Positions 54,948-63,930 of a stretch of DNA of 64,000 nucleotides are shown one piece after another. The notes below the pieces were generated by a model. That model ran no database searches and was not told the DNA's origin. It was given only the letters and a program-made list of their open reading frames with translations. The first letter of the stretch is position 1. Every line of letters starts with the position of its first letter. The position numbers were made by a program, and so were the translations under genes. Source of the stretch: Acinetobacter vivianii (GTDB lineage: Bacteria > Pseudomonadota > Gammaproteobacteria > Pseudomonadales > Moraxellaceae); NCBI RefSeq assembly GCF_014635885.1, contig NZ_BMDR01000005.1:310001-374000 (forward strand), in the 5' to 3' direction.

Positions 54948-56216
54948 ATGTTATTAAGCACAATTTATTTATGGGAGCCTGAGATTTTTACAGGCAAAGT
55001 GCCCGCAGAAGATGATTCTCATCAAGTTGCTTTTGAGTTGCATCAGCAGTATTGCAACATTTCCAGTCATGGCAAAACTTTGCAGGCATGGTTGCTATTA
55101 TTTTCCAATAAAATTTGTGATCCACAATATCAGGCCTATTTCTCTGAGCCTACTCAGCAGTGGGTAGAAAAGATCAAGCAGCAATTTGCTCAGGGCATAG
55201 GCGCAAGTGTGCGTTTAGACGCATTGATACAAGAAGCTGAAAATGATGCGGTGTATCGGGTCTTTTATGAAACGGTTCAAGAAACGGGAATCGGGTTTTA
55301 TGAGCCGAATTATAATGTATGGGCGATTGGAGAATTGCAGTCTCCAGAAAATGCAGTGTCGAATATGCTGCAACCTTATTTGTTGGAACCCTTGGTATTA
55401 AAGCAAATTCAGGTTGTCGAAGAGGTGAAATCACCTTTGCAAACAGGCAATTTTGATATTCCGCATAATATGGCTGCTGCTGAGCAACTGATTAGCCAAT
55501 GGTTTGAGCAGCAAGAAGATACGCAACATCTCAAACTTGATGTTTTTAATGTGGCGCATGACTTTATTTCAAACTGGGGAAATATCGGTCGACCAGAATT
55601 GGCGCTTGATACAGGCTATCGTTGCTTTTTATTGACTCAAAAACAGCTTGGTGTGTTTTATCAATTGAAGATGGTACTTAGGAAATTGACTATTAGCCCG
55701 ATGCTGTCTTTTGCAATGGATTTTACCGATCGTTTTATTCCTGATCACTTGCAGGAGCAGCTATCTGAACGTTTGATTTTTAGGCTGCGTTCGCTGGATG
55801 TCCATCAACATTCTATCGGGAAGCATACTTCTGAGCCTTGTTTCTTTTTAACGGGGCGTTGGGAAAGCAAAGACAATATTCAGGATTTCTTCCAAAATTT
55901 AGATGCTTATATCCATTTTATCTTTTCAAATGTAGGGCACGGTAAACTGGAGACGTTACAAGCGTGGGCATATGGAGACATGCCAGAAGACTTTACGGTG
56001 GATCTGGATTTTCGTTTTGAGTTAATGATGATTGCACTGAGTCAGGATCATGATTATTTAAATGAGCGCTATCAGTTTTATAAACAGGCTTTTACTCAAC
56101 ACAATGCACGTACGCGTGATCTGGGGTTGCTAGAGGAGAGTTATACGTTTTGCCAGAAACTGATCGTGATCGTGAAAGAGGCGGGAACGGGTTTGCAGCC
56201 TTATTTGAAAAACTGA
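54948..56216 (+). CDS. unknown 422-residue cytosolic protein
   Basis: 422 residues from ATG 54948; a TTG at 54936 is in frame. Predominantly helical, rich in Gln, Leu and aromatic residues, with no signal peptide, membrane segment or motif I recognise. Codon use is like the core genes, so it is probably conserved in the genus. Single gene, convergent with rpsT across a shared terminator. Confidence 0.6.
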   Translation: MLLSTIYLWEPEIFTGKVPAEDDSHQVAFELHQQYCNISSHGKTLQAWLLLFSNKICDPQYQAYFSEPTQQWVEKIKQQFAQGIGASVRLDALIQEAENDAVYRVFYETVQETGIGFYEPNYNVWAIGELQSPENAVSNMLQPYLLEPLVLKQIQVVEEVKSPLQTGNFDIPHNMAAAEQLISQWFEQQEDTQHLKLDVFNVAHDFISNWGNIGRPELALDTGYRCFLLTQKQLGVFYQLKMVLRKLTISPMLSFAMDFTDRFIPDHLQEQLSERLIFRLRSLDVHQHSIGKHTSEPCFFLTGRWESKDNIQDFFQNLDAYIHFIFSNVGHGKLETLQAWAYGDMPEDFTVDLDFRFELMMIALSQDHDYLNERYQFYKQAFTQHNARTRDLGLLEESYTFCQKLIVIVKEAGTGLQPYLKN

Positions 56217-56223
56217 AGACAAT

Positions 56224-56252
56224 AAAAAAGCCCGAAAATTCGGGCTCTTTTA
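56224..56252. terminator. bidirectional terminator between the unknown gene and rpsT
   Basis: AGCCCGAA (56229-56236), AA, TTCGGGCT (56239-56246) between an A run and a T run. Confidence 0.85.
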
Positions 56253-56263
56253 TATGCATCAAA

Positions 56264-56530
56264 TTAGTTAGCTAATGCTTTAACTTGAGCGTTCAAGCGG
56301 CTCTTATGACGAGCAGCTTTGTTTTTGTGGATGATGCCTTTATCAGCCATACGGTCAATTACAGGAACAGCTTTTTTGTAAGCTTCTGTAGCAACAGTAT
56401 AATCACCAGCAGCGATCGCATTTACAGTACGTTTGATGTAAGTACGAACCATAGAACGCAAGCTTGCGTTGTGTTTACGTGCTTTAACGTTTTGACGAGC
56501 ACGTTTTTTAGCTTGAGCAGAGTTTGCCAC
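56264..56530 (-). CDS. rpsT: 30S ribosomal protein S20
   Basis: 88 residues. [20 protein letters not shown] start and [10 protein letters not shown] end are the S20 family. The start codon is GTG behind AAGGAG; E. coli rpsT also uses a non-AUG start (UUG) as part of its autoregulation, so the rare start may matter here too. An upstream gap of 212 bases holds its leader. Confidence 0.97.
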   Translation of the reverse strand: MANSAQAKKRARQNVKARKHNASLRSMVRTYIKRTVNAIAAGDYTVATEAYKKAVPVIDRMADKGIIHKNKAARHKSRLNAQVKALAN

Positions 56531-56742
56531 TCGTGCACTCCTTGAAAATAAGTTGGTCTGGGCGGGCTGAAGTTAAAACCAAAAAATATTGGCAACATTC
56601 ACCAGCCCGTAAACAAGTGCCATATTTTGAGGAAACTAAGCCCCGAAGTCAAGTCTTGTGATACTTTTAAGTACATTTAACAGATGATAATCGTGCAAGA
56701 AAACGTTACATTAAGCCTAGTCATAGCTTGGAAGAATTAAAA

Positions 56743-57408
56743 ATGAGAATAGGTGATAAAAAAGCAATTGTAATTGGTGCTACCGGATTGGTTGGTCAGG
56801 CCTTGGTGGATGAGCTACAACAAGCAGAAGATTTTAATTCGATTACCGTTGTTGTCAGGAAAAATTCAGAAACATTAAATGCTTACAGTAAGGTCACTCA
56901 ACTGATTCTGGAAGATTTTCTGTTATTGAATGATGAGGATGTCAATGCCTATACCCATGCCTTTAGTTGCTTGGGAAGTACCATTAAACAGGCGGGTTCT
57001 AAAGACGCTTTCTATGCAATTGATTATGAAATTAATGCACATTTTGCTGATCTGGTTCAGGATAAAAATATTCATTTATTAATTGTGAGCGCGTTGGGAG
57101 CGAACGCAAATTCGCCAATTTTCTATAATAAAGTGAAAGGTGAACTCGAAAACTACCTCAAAAGCCTGTCAATTTATAAGCTATCAATTTTCCAACCTTC
57201 GCTTTTAATTGGTAAACGTAGTGACGTGCGCTTGCTAGAGGATCTGGCGCAGACCGCATTTAAGTTGGTGGAAAAAACGTGGACTAGGCCGTTTAAACTT
57301 AAACCTATTACCGCTGAGCAATTGGCGCATACTATGCTGGTTGCAGCACAAACACAGACTGCCGCATTTAAACTGTACGATAACCTGAGCATACAACAAA
57401 GCAAATAA
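56743..57408 (+). CDS. NAD(P)-binding Rossmann protein, HTATIP2-like oxidoreductase
   Basis: 221 residues from ATG 56743 (GGAAGA upstream). Atypical SDR: nucleotide-binding VIGATGLVGQALV near residue 10, and the YNKVKGELENYL active-site-like helix near 134. Similar small proteins are called NAD-dependent epimerase/oxidoreductase; substrate unknown. It is 12 bases upstream of rraA and probably cotranscribed. Confidence 0.8.
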   Translation: MRIGDKKAIVIGATGLVGQALVDELQQAEDFNSITVVVRKNSETLNAYSKVTQLILEDFLLLNDEDVNAYTHAFSCLGSTIKQAGSKDAFYAIDYEINAHFADLVQDKNIHLLIVSALGANANSPIFYNKVKGELENYLKSLSIYKLSIFQPSLLIGKRSDVRLLEDLAQTAFKLVEKTWTRPFKLKPITAEQLAHTMLVAAQTQTAAFKLYDNLSIQQSK

Positions 57409-57420
57409 TGGAGAATTTCA

Positions 57421-57933
57421 GTGACGACAATTCCTTTTGTAACTTGTGATTTGTTAGATGATAACCCTGAAAAAGAGCTGCAAGTGGTCATCCCATCATT
57501 AGATGGTAAATTCTTTAAAAGCTATGGCGCACGTAAAACCTTTGGCGGCCAAGTGGTCACGGTAAAGTGTTTTGAAGATAACTCGCGTGTGAAAGAACTC
57601 TTGGCAACGGATGGTACAGGTAAAGTACTGGTGGTTGATGGCGGTGCATCCATGCGCTGTGCCCTGATGGGAGATATGATTGCCGAGTCAGCAGTGAAAC
57701 ATCACTGGAATGGGGTGGTGATCTATGGCTGTGTACGTGATGTCGATGCGATTGCAGAACTGGATTTAGGCGTACATGCATTGGCTGCAATCCCGCAAAA
57801 AAGTAATCGCAAAGGCATAGGTGAAGTCGATGTCAGCTTGTATTTTGGTGGCGTGACAATCAATTCAGGCGATTATATCTACGCAGATAATAATGGCATT
57901 GTGATTGCAAAAGAAAAATTAGTCGACTGCTAA
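57421..57933 (+). CDS. rraA: RraA family regulator of ribonuclease activity
   Basis: 170 residues with a GTG start after GGAG. The RraA core GASMRCALMGDMIAESAV, IYGCVRDVDAI and VSLYFGGVTINSGDYIYAD is clear. RraA binds and inhibits RNase E in E. coli; some family members act as aldolases of 4-hydroxy-4-methyl-2-oxoglutarate. GDMIA and GCVRD include the ligands used by the aldolase form, so role is not decided by motif alone. Confidence 0.9.
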   Translation: MTTIPFVTCDLLDDNPEKELQVVIPSLDGKFFKSYGARKTFGGQVVTVKCFEDNSRVKELLATDGTGKVLVVDGGASMRCALMGDMIAESAVKHHWNGVVIYGCVRDVDAIAELDLGVHALAAIPQKSNRKGIGEVDVSLYFGGVTINSGDYIYADNNGIVIAKEKLVDC

Positions 57934-57945
57934 AAGGATAGCACT

Positions 57946-58734
57946 ATGCTGAATAGGGTGAATCATCAACTCAAAGTTTTACAATCTGTTGTTGCCAGCG
58001 TGATTGAAGGTGGACGAGGTGCAATGGGAACACCATTTCCAAATCAACCTGCAAAAGCAATTAAGCTCTATGAGTTTGAGGGTTCGCCGTTTTGCCGCCG
58101 TGTCCGTGAAGTTATTACTTTGCTGAATCTGGATGTGGAAATTTATCCATGTCCAAAAGGTGGTCAGAAATATCGCCAGATCGTGAAAGAAAAAGGTGGG
58201 AAGAAACAATTTCCTTTTTTAATTGATGAAAATACAGGTGACCAGCTATATGAGTCACAGGCAATTATTCATCATTTGTTTAAACATTATGGTAAAACAG
58301 GCCAAACACCGAAAAAATTTAGCCATTATCCAAAACTTCCCTATGTATCTGCGTTGGCGACAGTCGCCAATGCGGTGCGTGGGGTCTGGATTAATCAGCA
58401 GATTGTTGAACGTCCAGCGCCAGCGCAGTTATTGGAGCTGTGGAGCTTTGAGGCAAGCCCTTATACCCGTTTGGTGCGAGAAGTACTGACTGAGTTGGAG
58501 CTTCCCTATATTTTGCATAATGTGCCGAAAGAGCGTTGGCAGGACATGGGGCCAGCCGTATTGCGCCTAAAGCCCGGTAAGTATATTCCGTTGCCGAATG
58601 GCAAACGTGAAAAGGTGGTTGAAGTGATGGGACGTGATATTCAAGTGCCGTATCTGGTCGATCCGAATACAGGTGTAAAAATGTTTGAATCTGCCAAGAT
58701 TGTGGAATATTTAAAGAAACAGTACGGAAAATAA
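57946..58734 (+). CDS. double GST-N (thioredoxin-fold) protein
   Basis: 262 residues. Two glutathione-S-transferase N-terminal domains in tandem: residues 39-130 (YEFEGSPFCRRVREVITLLN, with Cys) and 165-260 (WSFEASPYTRLVREVLTELE, with Thr in place of Cys). No all-helical GST-C domain follows either. Starts 12 bases after rraA and probably shares its transcript. Function unknown; thiol chemistry or glutathione binding is likely from the fold. Terminator follows. Confidence 0.85.
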   Translation: MLNRVNHQLKVLQSVVASVIEGGRGAMGTPFPNQPAKAIKLYEFEGSPFCRRVREVITLLNLDVEIYPCPKGGQKYRQIVKEKGGKKQFPFLIDENTGDQLYESQAIIHHLFKHYGKTGQTPKKFSHYPKLPYVSALATVANAVRGVWINQQIVERPAPAQLLELWSFEASPYTRLVREVLTELELPYILHNVPKERWQDMGPAVLRLKPGKYIPLPNGKREKVVEVMGRDIQVPYLVDPNTGVKMFESAKIVEYLKKQYGK

Positions 58735-58741
58735 TTGTTGG

Positions 58742-58770
58742 AAAAGCATCTTTTAACAGATGCTTTTTTT
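58742..58770 (+). terminator. terminator of the rraA-GST unit
   Basis: AAAAGCATCT, loop, AGATGCTTTTTTT. Confidence 0.9.
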
Positions 58771-58849
58771 ATATCTGCTGATGCGAAGGTTGCTTCGATA
58801 ATGGGTTTAGCGGTTTAATACAGTTGAAAAATAGTGATGCGATCTCGAA

Positions 58850-59203
58850 ATGTTAAGCCAACTGACCAACTTATTTAAAAGTTCTAAAGAAACACCTGAA
58901 CAGTTATTTTTAAAAGAACATGCATTGAGCTTTGATGCTGAACAAGGGGCGATTCTGGGCGGGGTAGTGCTGAATGAGTTAGGGTTTCGTCTAGAGTATT
59001 TCTCAAACCGAAAGTTAGATCGATTTGATGATCTGGAAAAGTTGTTTCGGATTGCACCGCAAATTAATGAAAAGATCGATCTGGAAATTCATTCACAACG
59101 TTTTGTTGAACGGTTGGGAAATAATGAAGAAAATCTCAAAGAACTTAAGCAAGCGATTAAAGTTTTAAATGATTATTTTGTGAAGTTTAAACGGGCGAGA
59201 TAG
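58850..59203 (+). CDS. unknown 117-residue protein
   Basis: 117 residues, charged and helical, beginning MLSQLTNLFKSSKETPEQLF. No signal peptide or recognised domain. Codon use like the core genes. It is a single small gene on the plus strand; the frame-broken membrane gene ends just after it on the minus strand. Confidence 0.5.
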   Translation: MLSQLTNLFKSSKETPEQLFLKEHALSFDAEQGAILGGVVLNELGFRLEYFSNRKLDRFDDLEKLFRIAPQINEKIDLEIHSQRFVERLGNNEENLKELKQAIKVLNDYFVKFKRAR

Positions 59204-59204
59204 C

Positions 59205-59683
59205 CTAAGTAGGGAGATGATCTTTAAAATATAACATCCAAACTATAAAGCTCATAAACCAAAGACAAGAAGCGAGAAATATAATAATAGGTAAATGCCT
59301 TTCTTCACCTGCTAAAAAGTGAAGGAGTACAAAGCATAGCCCTAAAAATAGGAAAATATTTATGATGAATAACCACATGTTTAGTACCCATTGGTAATTT
59401 GATAATTTATTTTTCGAGTTGTTATATAAGGTAGAGCAATACAAGAGGAAAGAAAAAAGATGAAGTTAAAATTAAAGAAATAGCTCATTGCAAAGAATAG
59501 AGTACTACAGAATAGACTATTCATTGTCCTTTTATAGCCTTGTAGACTCTCAACTGGATATTTAATCAAAGATTTTTTAAACGATAATTCCGTAAGATAA
59601 AGCCCAAAGAAAAATAATAGAACCAGTAAAATTGGATGCCAAGCACCTATATAAAAAAGCTGATCAAATAAGAATGAATGCAT
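59205..59683 (-). pseudogene. membrane protein gene split by a frameshift at an A6/T6 run
   Basis: Two overlapping frames: 59683-59381 (100 residues, beginning MHSFLFDQLFYIGAW) and 59444-59205 (79 residues). Both encode hydrophobic segments. On the minus strand a T6 run (A6 at 59453-59458) lies in the overlap; adding one T there joins them into a single 159-residue protein with four to five membrane helices (IFFSFLLYCSTLYNNSKNK across the join). This suggests a frameshift, a slippage-prone phase-variable run, or a sequencing error. Two independent small genes are less likely. Function unknown. Confidence 0.55.
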
Positions 59684-59783
59684 AGGATAAATATTATTTT
59701 AAGTTGTTGTTTGTATAACCAAAATTATAATAAAAAAGGGACTAAATCCAAAGATTTAATCCCTTTGTTGATCAGGTTAGAGA

Positions 59784-61316
59784 TTATTTTTCAATAATCG
59801 CTGTTACACCTTGACCGCCAGCTGCACAGATCGAAACAAGAATGCGACCTGAACCTTTTTGATTTAAGATTTTTGCAGCAGTTGCGATGATACGACCGCC
59901 AGTTGCAGCGAATGGGTGACCCGCAGCTAAAGAAGAACCTTTAACGTTGAGTTTACTACGATCAATTGAACCTAAAGGTGCATCTAGACCTAAACGCTCT
60001 TTACAGAATTTTTCATCTTCCCAAGCTTTCAAAGTAGAAAGCACTTGTGATGCAAATGCTTCATGGATTTCATAGTAGTCGAAATCTTGAAGTTTAAGGC
60101 CAGCACGCTCAAGCATACGTGGAACGGCATAAGCAGGTGCCATCAATAAGCCTTCTTTCTTACCCACGAAATCAACCGCAGCAGTTTCAGAGAAAGTCAG
60201 GTATGCAAGCACTTCATGGCCGTTTGCTTTTGCCCATTCTTCTGAAGCTAAAAGTACACATGATGCACCATCAGTTAACGGCGTAGAGTTACCCGCTGTC
60301 ATAGTTGCAGCTTCGCCCTTACCAAATGCTGGCTTTAATTTCGCTAATTTTTCAGCAGTAGAGTCAGCACGTAAGTTGTTATCACGGCTTAAACCTAAGA
60401 ATGGCGTGATTAAGTCATCAAAGAAACCTTCTTCGTATGCTTTTGCCATTTTTTGATGAGAAGAAGCAGCTAAAGCGTCTTGATCTTCACGTGGAATACC
60501 CCATTCAAGCGCAGTGATTGCTTGATGGTCACCCATAGATAAACCTGTACGTGGTTCACCATTTTTAGGCGCATCCATAAGATCTTTAACATTGATCTTC
60601 GCTAAAGCTTTTAAACGATCTTTACCTGTTTTGGCAATGTTTAGCTCAAGAAGCGCTTTACGTAAACCATCACCGAAAGCGATTGGCGCGTCAGATGTTG
60701 TATCCACACCACCAGCAATACCCACTTCGATTTGACCCAAAGCAATTTTGTTCGCAACCAAGAACGCTGCTTGTAAGCCAGTACCACATGCTTGCTGAAT
60801 GTCATAAGCCGGTGTTTCTGGTGCAAGTTGCGTATTTAACACACATTCACGGGTCATGTTGAAATCACGGCTGTGCTTTAATACTGCACCCGCAACCACT
60901 TCACCTAGGCGTTGACCTTGTAAGTTGAAGCGCTCAACCAAACCGTTTAACGCAGCTGTAAACATGTCAATGTTAGAAGCTGTGAAATAAGCGCCGTTAG
61001 AGCGAGCGAAAGGAATACGGTTACCGCCGATAATGGCAACACGGCGCACAGTGTTTTGGCTCATGGTTTTATCCTGTTGAACAGAAGGTTTGGTTGTTTT
61101 AGCTGTCGCTGCTTTTGTCGTTGTAGAAGCAGCGCTTTTTGTAGTACTCGCACTACGACTGGTAGAACGGGTACGCGTTGTCTTTGGTGTCGTCGTTGCT
61201 GCTTTTGGAGTAGTAGTCGCAGTTTTACGTTTCGTAGTCGCTGCTTTTGATGTATTTGACACAGTCTCCTGAGCAGAATTGTCGACTGCTGGATTTTCTT
61301 GAGTTGTTTTGCTCAT
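59784..61316 (-). CDS. acetyl-CoA acetyltransferase (thiolase) with low-complexity N-terminal tail
   Basis: 510 residues from ATG 61316. Residues 1-72 are a Lys/Ala/Thr-rich tail with repeats (KAATTTPK, TTRTRSTS), then the thiolase core begins near 72 (SQNTVRRVAIIGGNRIPFAR). Catalytic residues are all present: acyl-Cys in QQACGTGLQA, His in IHEAFASQ, second His in AAGHPFAATGGR and second Cys in SICAAGGQG. It catalyses reversible condensation or cleavage of acyl-CoA. FadI/FadA2-type. The divergent fabG and maoC genes suggest a shared acyl-CoA pathway. Confidence 0.88.
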   Translation of the reverse strand: MSKTTQENPAVDNSAQETVSNTSKAATTKRKTATTTPKAATTTPKTTRTRSTSRSASTTKSAASTTTKAATAKTTKPSVQQDKTMSQNTVRRVAIIGGNRIPFARSNGAYFTASNIDMFTAALNGLVERFNLQGQRLGEVVAGAVLKHSRDFNMTRECVLNTQLAPETPAYDIQQACGTGLQAAFLVANKIALGQIEVGIAGGVDTTSDAPIAFGDGLRKALLELNIAKTGKDRLKALAKINVKDLMDAPKNGEPRTGLSMGDHQAITALEWGIPREDQDALAASSHQKMAKAYEEGFFDDLITPFLGLSRDNNLRADSTAEKLAKLKPAFGKGEAATMTAGNSTPLTDGASCVLLASEEWAKANGHEVLAYLTFSETAAVDFVGKKEGLLMAPAYAVPRMLERAGLKLQDFDYYEIHEAFASQVLSTLKAWEDEKFCKERLGLDAPLGSIDRSKLNVKGSSLAAGHPFAATGGRIIATAAKILNQKGSGRILVSICAAGGQGVTAIIEK

Positions 61317-61509
61317 AAGGCTTTTCCAAGCATAATTGCGATATTCTTGGTACAAACATACCATATTTTCAATACTGCTGTATTGACTAGAATGACGCTT
61401 GAGACCACATTCAGGTCAAGACATCCAGACATGAACTCAAGTATGATTTGTGATGAGTCAATCAGACATTGATTTCATGCCATATCCCAACATGATTCAT
61501 GTGTTTGTA

Positions 61510-61523
61510 ACAAATTCATTTGT
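61510..61523. promoter_or_regulatory. operator-like dyad before the HMW FabG gene
   Basis: ACAAAT-TC-ATTTGT (61510-61523), within TGTAACAAATTCATTTGTATGA, between the divergent thiolase and fabG genes and 16 bases before the ATG. The regulator is unknown; TetR and FadR-type sites look like this but so do chance palindromes in AT-rich DNA. Confidence 0.35.
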
Positions 61524-61539
61524 ATGAGAGATAATAACC

Positions 61540-62931
61540 ATGACTGATCAGTACCAAGCATTTACACAATCACCTTTAGGTAAATTTGTTGTAAAAAATT
61601 TAGGTCTACCATCACCAGTAACGCTAGATCGTTTTGAAAGTGCTCAGCCTGTTGTGAATGGAGCAGTATTGCTTGGCGCAGCACCATCAAGTACGGTTTC
61701 TGGTGCGATTGCTCAAGTTCTTAGCAATATTCATGCAGATAGCTATGTCGGTAATAATGTTGAATTACAACAAACTGCTGCAAAAGTCGGCTTAAATCTT
61801 CGTCCATTGAATGCCGATGATAAAGAATCTAAATTTAAAGCCGTTGTATTTGATGCTTCTGGTATTCAGGATTCTGAGCAGTTGAAAGAGTTGTATAACT
61901 TCTTCAATCCAATCGCTCGTCAAATCTCAAGTTCAGGCCGTGTGATTGTGATCGGTACCACACCTGAAACTGCAAAAACAGTCAAACAGGCGATTGCACA
62001 ACGTGCGCTTGAAGGTTTCATCAAATCTGTTGGTAAAGAATTCAAAAAAGGCATTACTGCTCAAGTCGTTTATGTCGACCAAGGTGCAGAAGCAAACCTT
62101 GAATCAACTTTACGTTTCTTGATTTCACCACGTTCTGCTTATGTATCAGGTCAAGTGATCCGTGTATCTAAAGCTGATGTGGCTGATTTAGACTGGGCGA
62201 AGCCACTTGCAGGCAAAACTGCATTAGTGACTGGTGCGAGCCGTGGTATTGGTGAAGCGATTGCGCATGTATTGGCGCGTGATGGTGCGCATGTCATTTG
62301 TTTAGATGTTCCGCAACAACAAGCTGATCTTGAGCGTGTTGCAGGTTCAATTGGCGGTTCAGTATTGGCAATTGACATTACTGCTGCTGATGCGGGTGAA
62401 AAAATCAAGACTGCTGCTGCAAAACAGGGCGGTTTAGACGTGATTGTTCACAATGCAGGGATTACCCGTGACAAAACTTTGGCAAATATGAAGCCTGAGC
62501 TTTGGGATCTTGTAATCAACATTAACTTGTCTGCCATTGAGCGTGTTAACGATTACTTACTATCTCATGATGGTTTAAATGCAAATGGTCGTATCGTTTG
62601 TGTATCATCAATCAGTGGTATCGCGGGTAACCTCGGTCAAACCAACTATGCGGTATCTAAAGCTGGCGTGATCGGTCTGGTTAAATTTACTGCGCCGACA
62701 TTGAAAAATGGTATTACCATCAATGCAGTTGCACCAGGTTTCATTGAAACGCAAATGACTGCTGCGATTCCATTTGCGATCCGTGAAGCTGGTCGCCGTA
62801 TGAACTCAATGAACCAAGGTGGTTTACCTGTAGATGTTGCGGAAGCAATTGCGTGGTATGCGTCTACTGGTTCAACAGGTGTGACAGGTAACGTTGTTCG
62901 CGTCTGCGGTCAAAGCTTGTTAGGTGCTTAA
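61540..62931 (+). CDS. high-molecular-weight 3-oxoacyl reductase (FabG4-like)
   Basis: 463 residues, much longer than the usual 245 of FabG. Residues 1-210 form a flavodoxin-like, non-catalytic domain. The SDR domain begins near 222: TALVTGASRGIGEA (cofactor), VHNAGITRDKT, active-site Ser in VSSISGIAGNLG, and Tyr-Lys in TNYAVSKAG. This is the HMW-FabG architecture of mycobacterial FabG4, which reduces 3-oxoacyl-CoA. Ribosome site GAGAGA. Paired with thiolase and MaoC neighbours. Confidence 0.88.
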   Translation: MTDQYQAFTQSPLGKFVVKNLGLPSPVTLDRFESAQPVVNGAVLLGAAPSSTVSGAIAQVLSNIHADSYVGNNVELQQTAAKVGLNLRPLNADDKESKFKAVVFDASGIQDSEQLKELYNFFNPIARQISSSGRVIVIGTTPETAKTVKQAIAQRALEGFIKSVGKEFKKGITAQVVYVDQGAEANLESTLRFLISPRSAYVSGQVIRVSKADVADLDWAKPLAGKTALVTGASRGIGEAIAHVLARDGAHVICLDVPQQQADLERVAGSIGGSVLAIDITAADAGEKIKTAAAKQGGLDVIVHNAGITRDKTLANMKPELWDLVININLSAIERVNDYLLSHDGLNANGRIVCVSSISGIAGNLGQTNYAVSKAGVIGLVKFTAPTLKNGITINAVAPGFIETQMTAAIPFAIREAGRRMNSMNQGGLPVDVAEAIAWYASTGSTGVTGNVVRVCGQSLLGA

Positions 62932-62949
62932 GCATTAGGGTTTTGAAGA

Positions 62950-62973
62950 GGGGTGCTTGTGCATCCCTTTTTT
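62950..62973 (+). terminator. hairpin between the FabG and MaoC genes
   Basis: GGGGTGC (62950-62956), loop TTGT, GCATCCC (62961-62967) with one G-U pair, followed by six T residues. It would allow partial readthrough into maoC or make maoC rely on its own promoter. Confidence 0.75.
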
Positions 62974-62996
62974 ATAAAAATATTGAAAGGTTTATT

Positions 62997-63851
62997 ATGA
63001 ATACACGTCATTTTAGTCAGTTGCCAAAACCTTATTTAGCTTATCCAAAAGTCATTCAAGGTCTCATTTTCAAAAAGCCAAAAGGTGAAAAGGTTCTGCC
63101 ACAAGTTGAATATGTGGTGGATACACTTAAGATTGATACCAAACATTTAGAAAGCTATAACGAGATTTGTGGTTTTAAAAATGATGGTTTCGTACCTGCA
63201 ATTTATTTAGCGGTTTTGTCTCAAAGTCTGCAAATGCACATGATGACCAGCGAAGCTTTCCCGTTTCCGATTTTGGGTTTGGTGCATATTCGTAACCAGA
63301 TTAAGCAGACACGCAAAATTGCTGTAAATGAGCAAATTACGCTGTCTTGTAAATTTGGTGAATTGAAGCCGCACGACAAGGGTTTACAATTTGATTTCAT
63401 CACAACTGCGAAAGTTGCTGGTGAAGTGGTAATGGAAAGTTTAACGACGTATTTATCGCGCCAGAAAACTGAGAAAAAAGCAGGTGAGAAGGCTAAAGAT
63501 ACGCAAGAACCAGCTTATCAACCACAAGCAGAATGGAATATTTCAGAAAATACAGGTCGTCGTTATGCGGTGATTTCTGGTGACTTTAACCTGATTCATA
63601 TTCACGCCGTAACTGCAAAAGCATTTGGTTTTAAACAGGCGATTGCACATGGTATGTGGAGCAAGGCTAAAGCTTTGGCGAGCATTGAGCTTCCAGCAGC
63701 TTATGAGGCAGATGTCTGGTTTAAATTGCCAATGTATTTACCTTCAACAGTTGAGTTTTTAACTGCGGTTGAATCAACGCAAACAGATTTCTTGATCCGC
63801 AATGTGAAATCTAAAAAGCCACATGTGGCTGGTACAGTGAAAGCACTTTAA
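62997..63851 (+). CDS. MaoC-like (R)-hydratase/dehydratase
   Basis: 284 residues from ATG 62997 (GAAAGG upstream; the longer frame would cross the terminator hairpin). C-terminal hot-dog domain with the hydratase-2 motif YAVISGDFNLIHIHAVTA near 183 (Asp/His pair) and AFGFKQAIAHGMWSKAKAL. N-terminal half is a second, inactive hot-dog, as in mycobacterial HtdX. It hydrates enoyl-CoA to (R)-3-hydroxyacyl-CoA. With FabG and thiolase it could complete a short acyl-CoA cycle. Confidence 0.85.
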   Translation: MNTRHFSQLPKPYLAYPKVIQGLIFKKPKGEKVLPQVEYVVDTLKIDTKHLESYNEICGFKNDGFVPAIYLAVLSQSLQMHMMTSEAFPFPILGLVHIRNQIKQTRKIAVNEQITLSCKFGELKPHDKGLQFDFITTAKVAGEVVMESLTTYLSRQKTEKKAGEKAKDTQEPAYQPQAEWNISENTGRRYAVISGDFNLIHIHAVTAKAFGFKQAIAHGMWSKAKALASIELPAAYEADVWFKLPMYLPSTVEFLTAVESTQTDFLIRNVKSKKPHVAGTVKAL

Positions 63852-63872
63852 TATTTTTTAAATTAAAAATGC

Positions 63873-63896
63873 TCCCTGTTGTTCGCAACAGGGAGA
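63873..63896 (+). terminator. hairpin after the MaoC gene
   Basis: CTCCCTGTTG (63873-63882), loop TTCG, CAACAGGGAG (63887-63896). Strong 10-bp stem with TTCG tetraloop; the following ATTAT is only weakly T-rich. Confidence 0.75.
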
Positions 63897-63930
63897 TTAT
63901 AAAAACATAAATATCATAAGGAATTGGGCT

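Noticed and set aside
60641..61272. Arg/Val- and Cys-rich plus-strand frames at 61056-61272
   Set aside because: They are complements of the repetitive Lys/Ala/Thr tail of the thiolase gene and have no ribosome sites.
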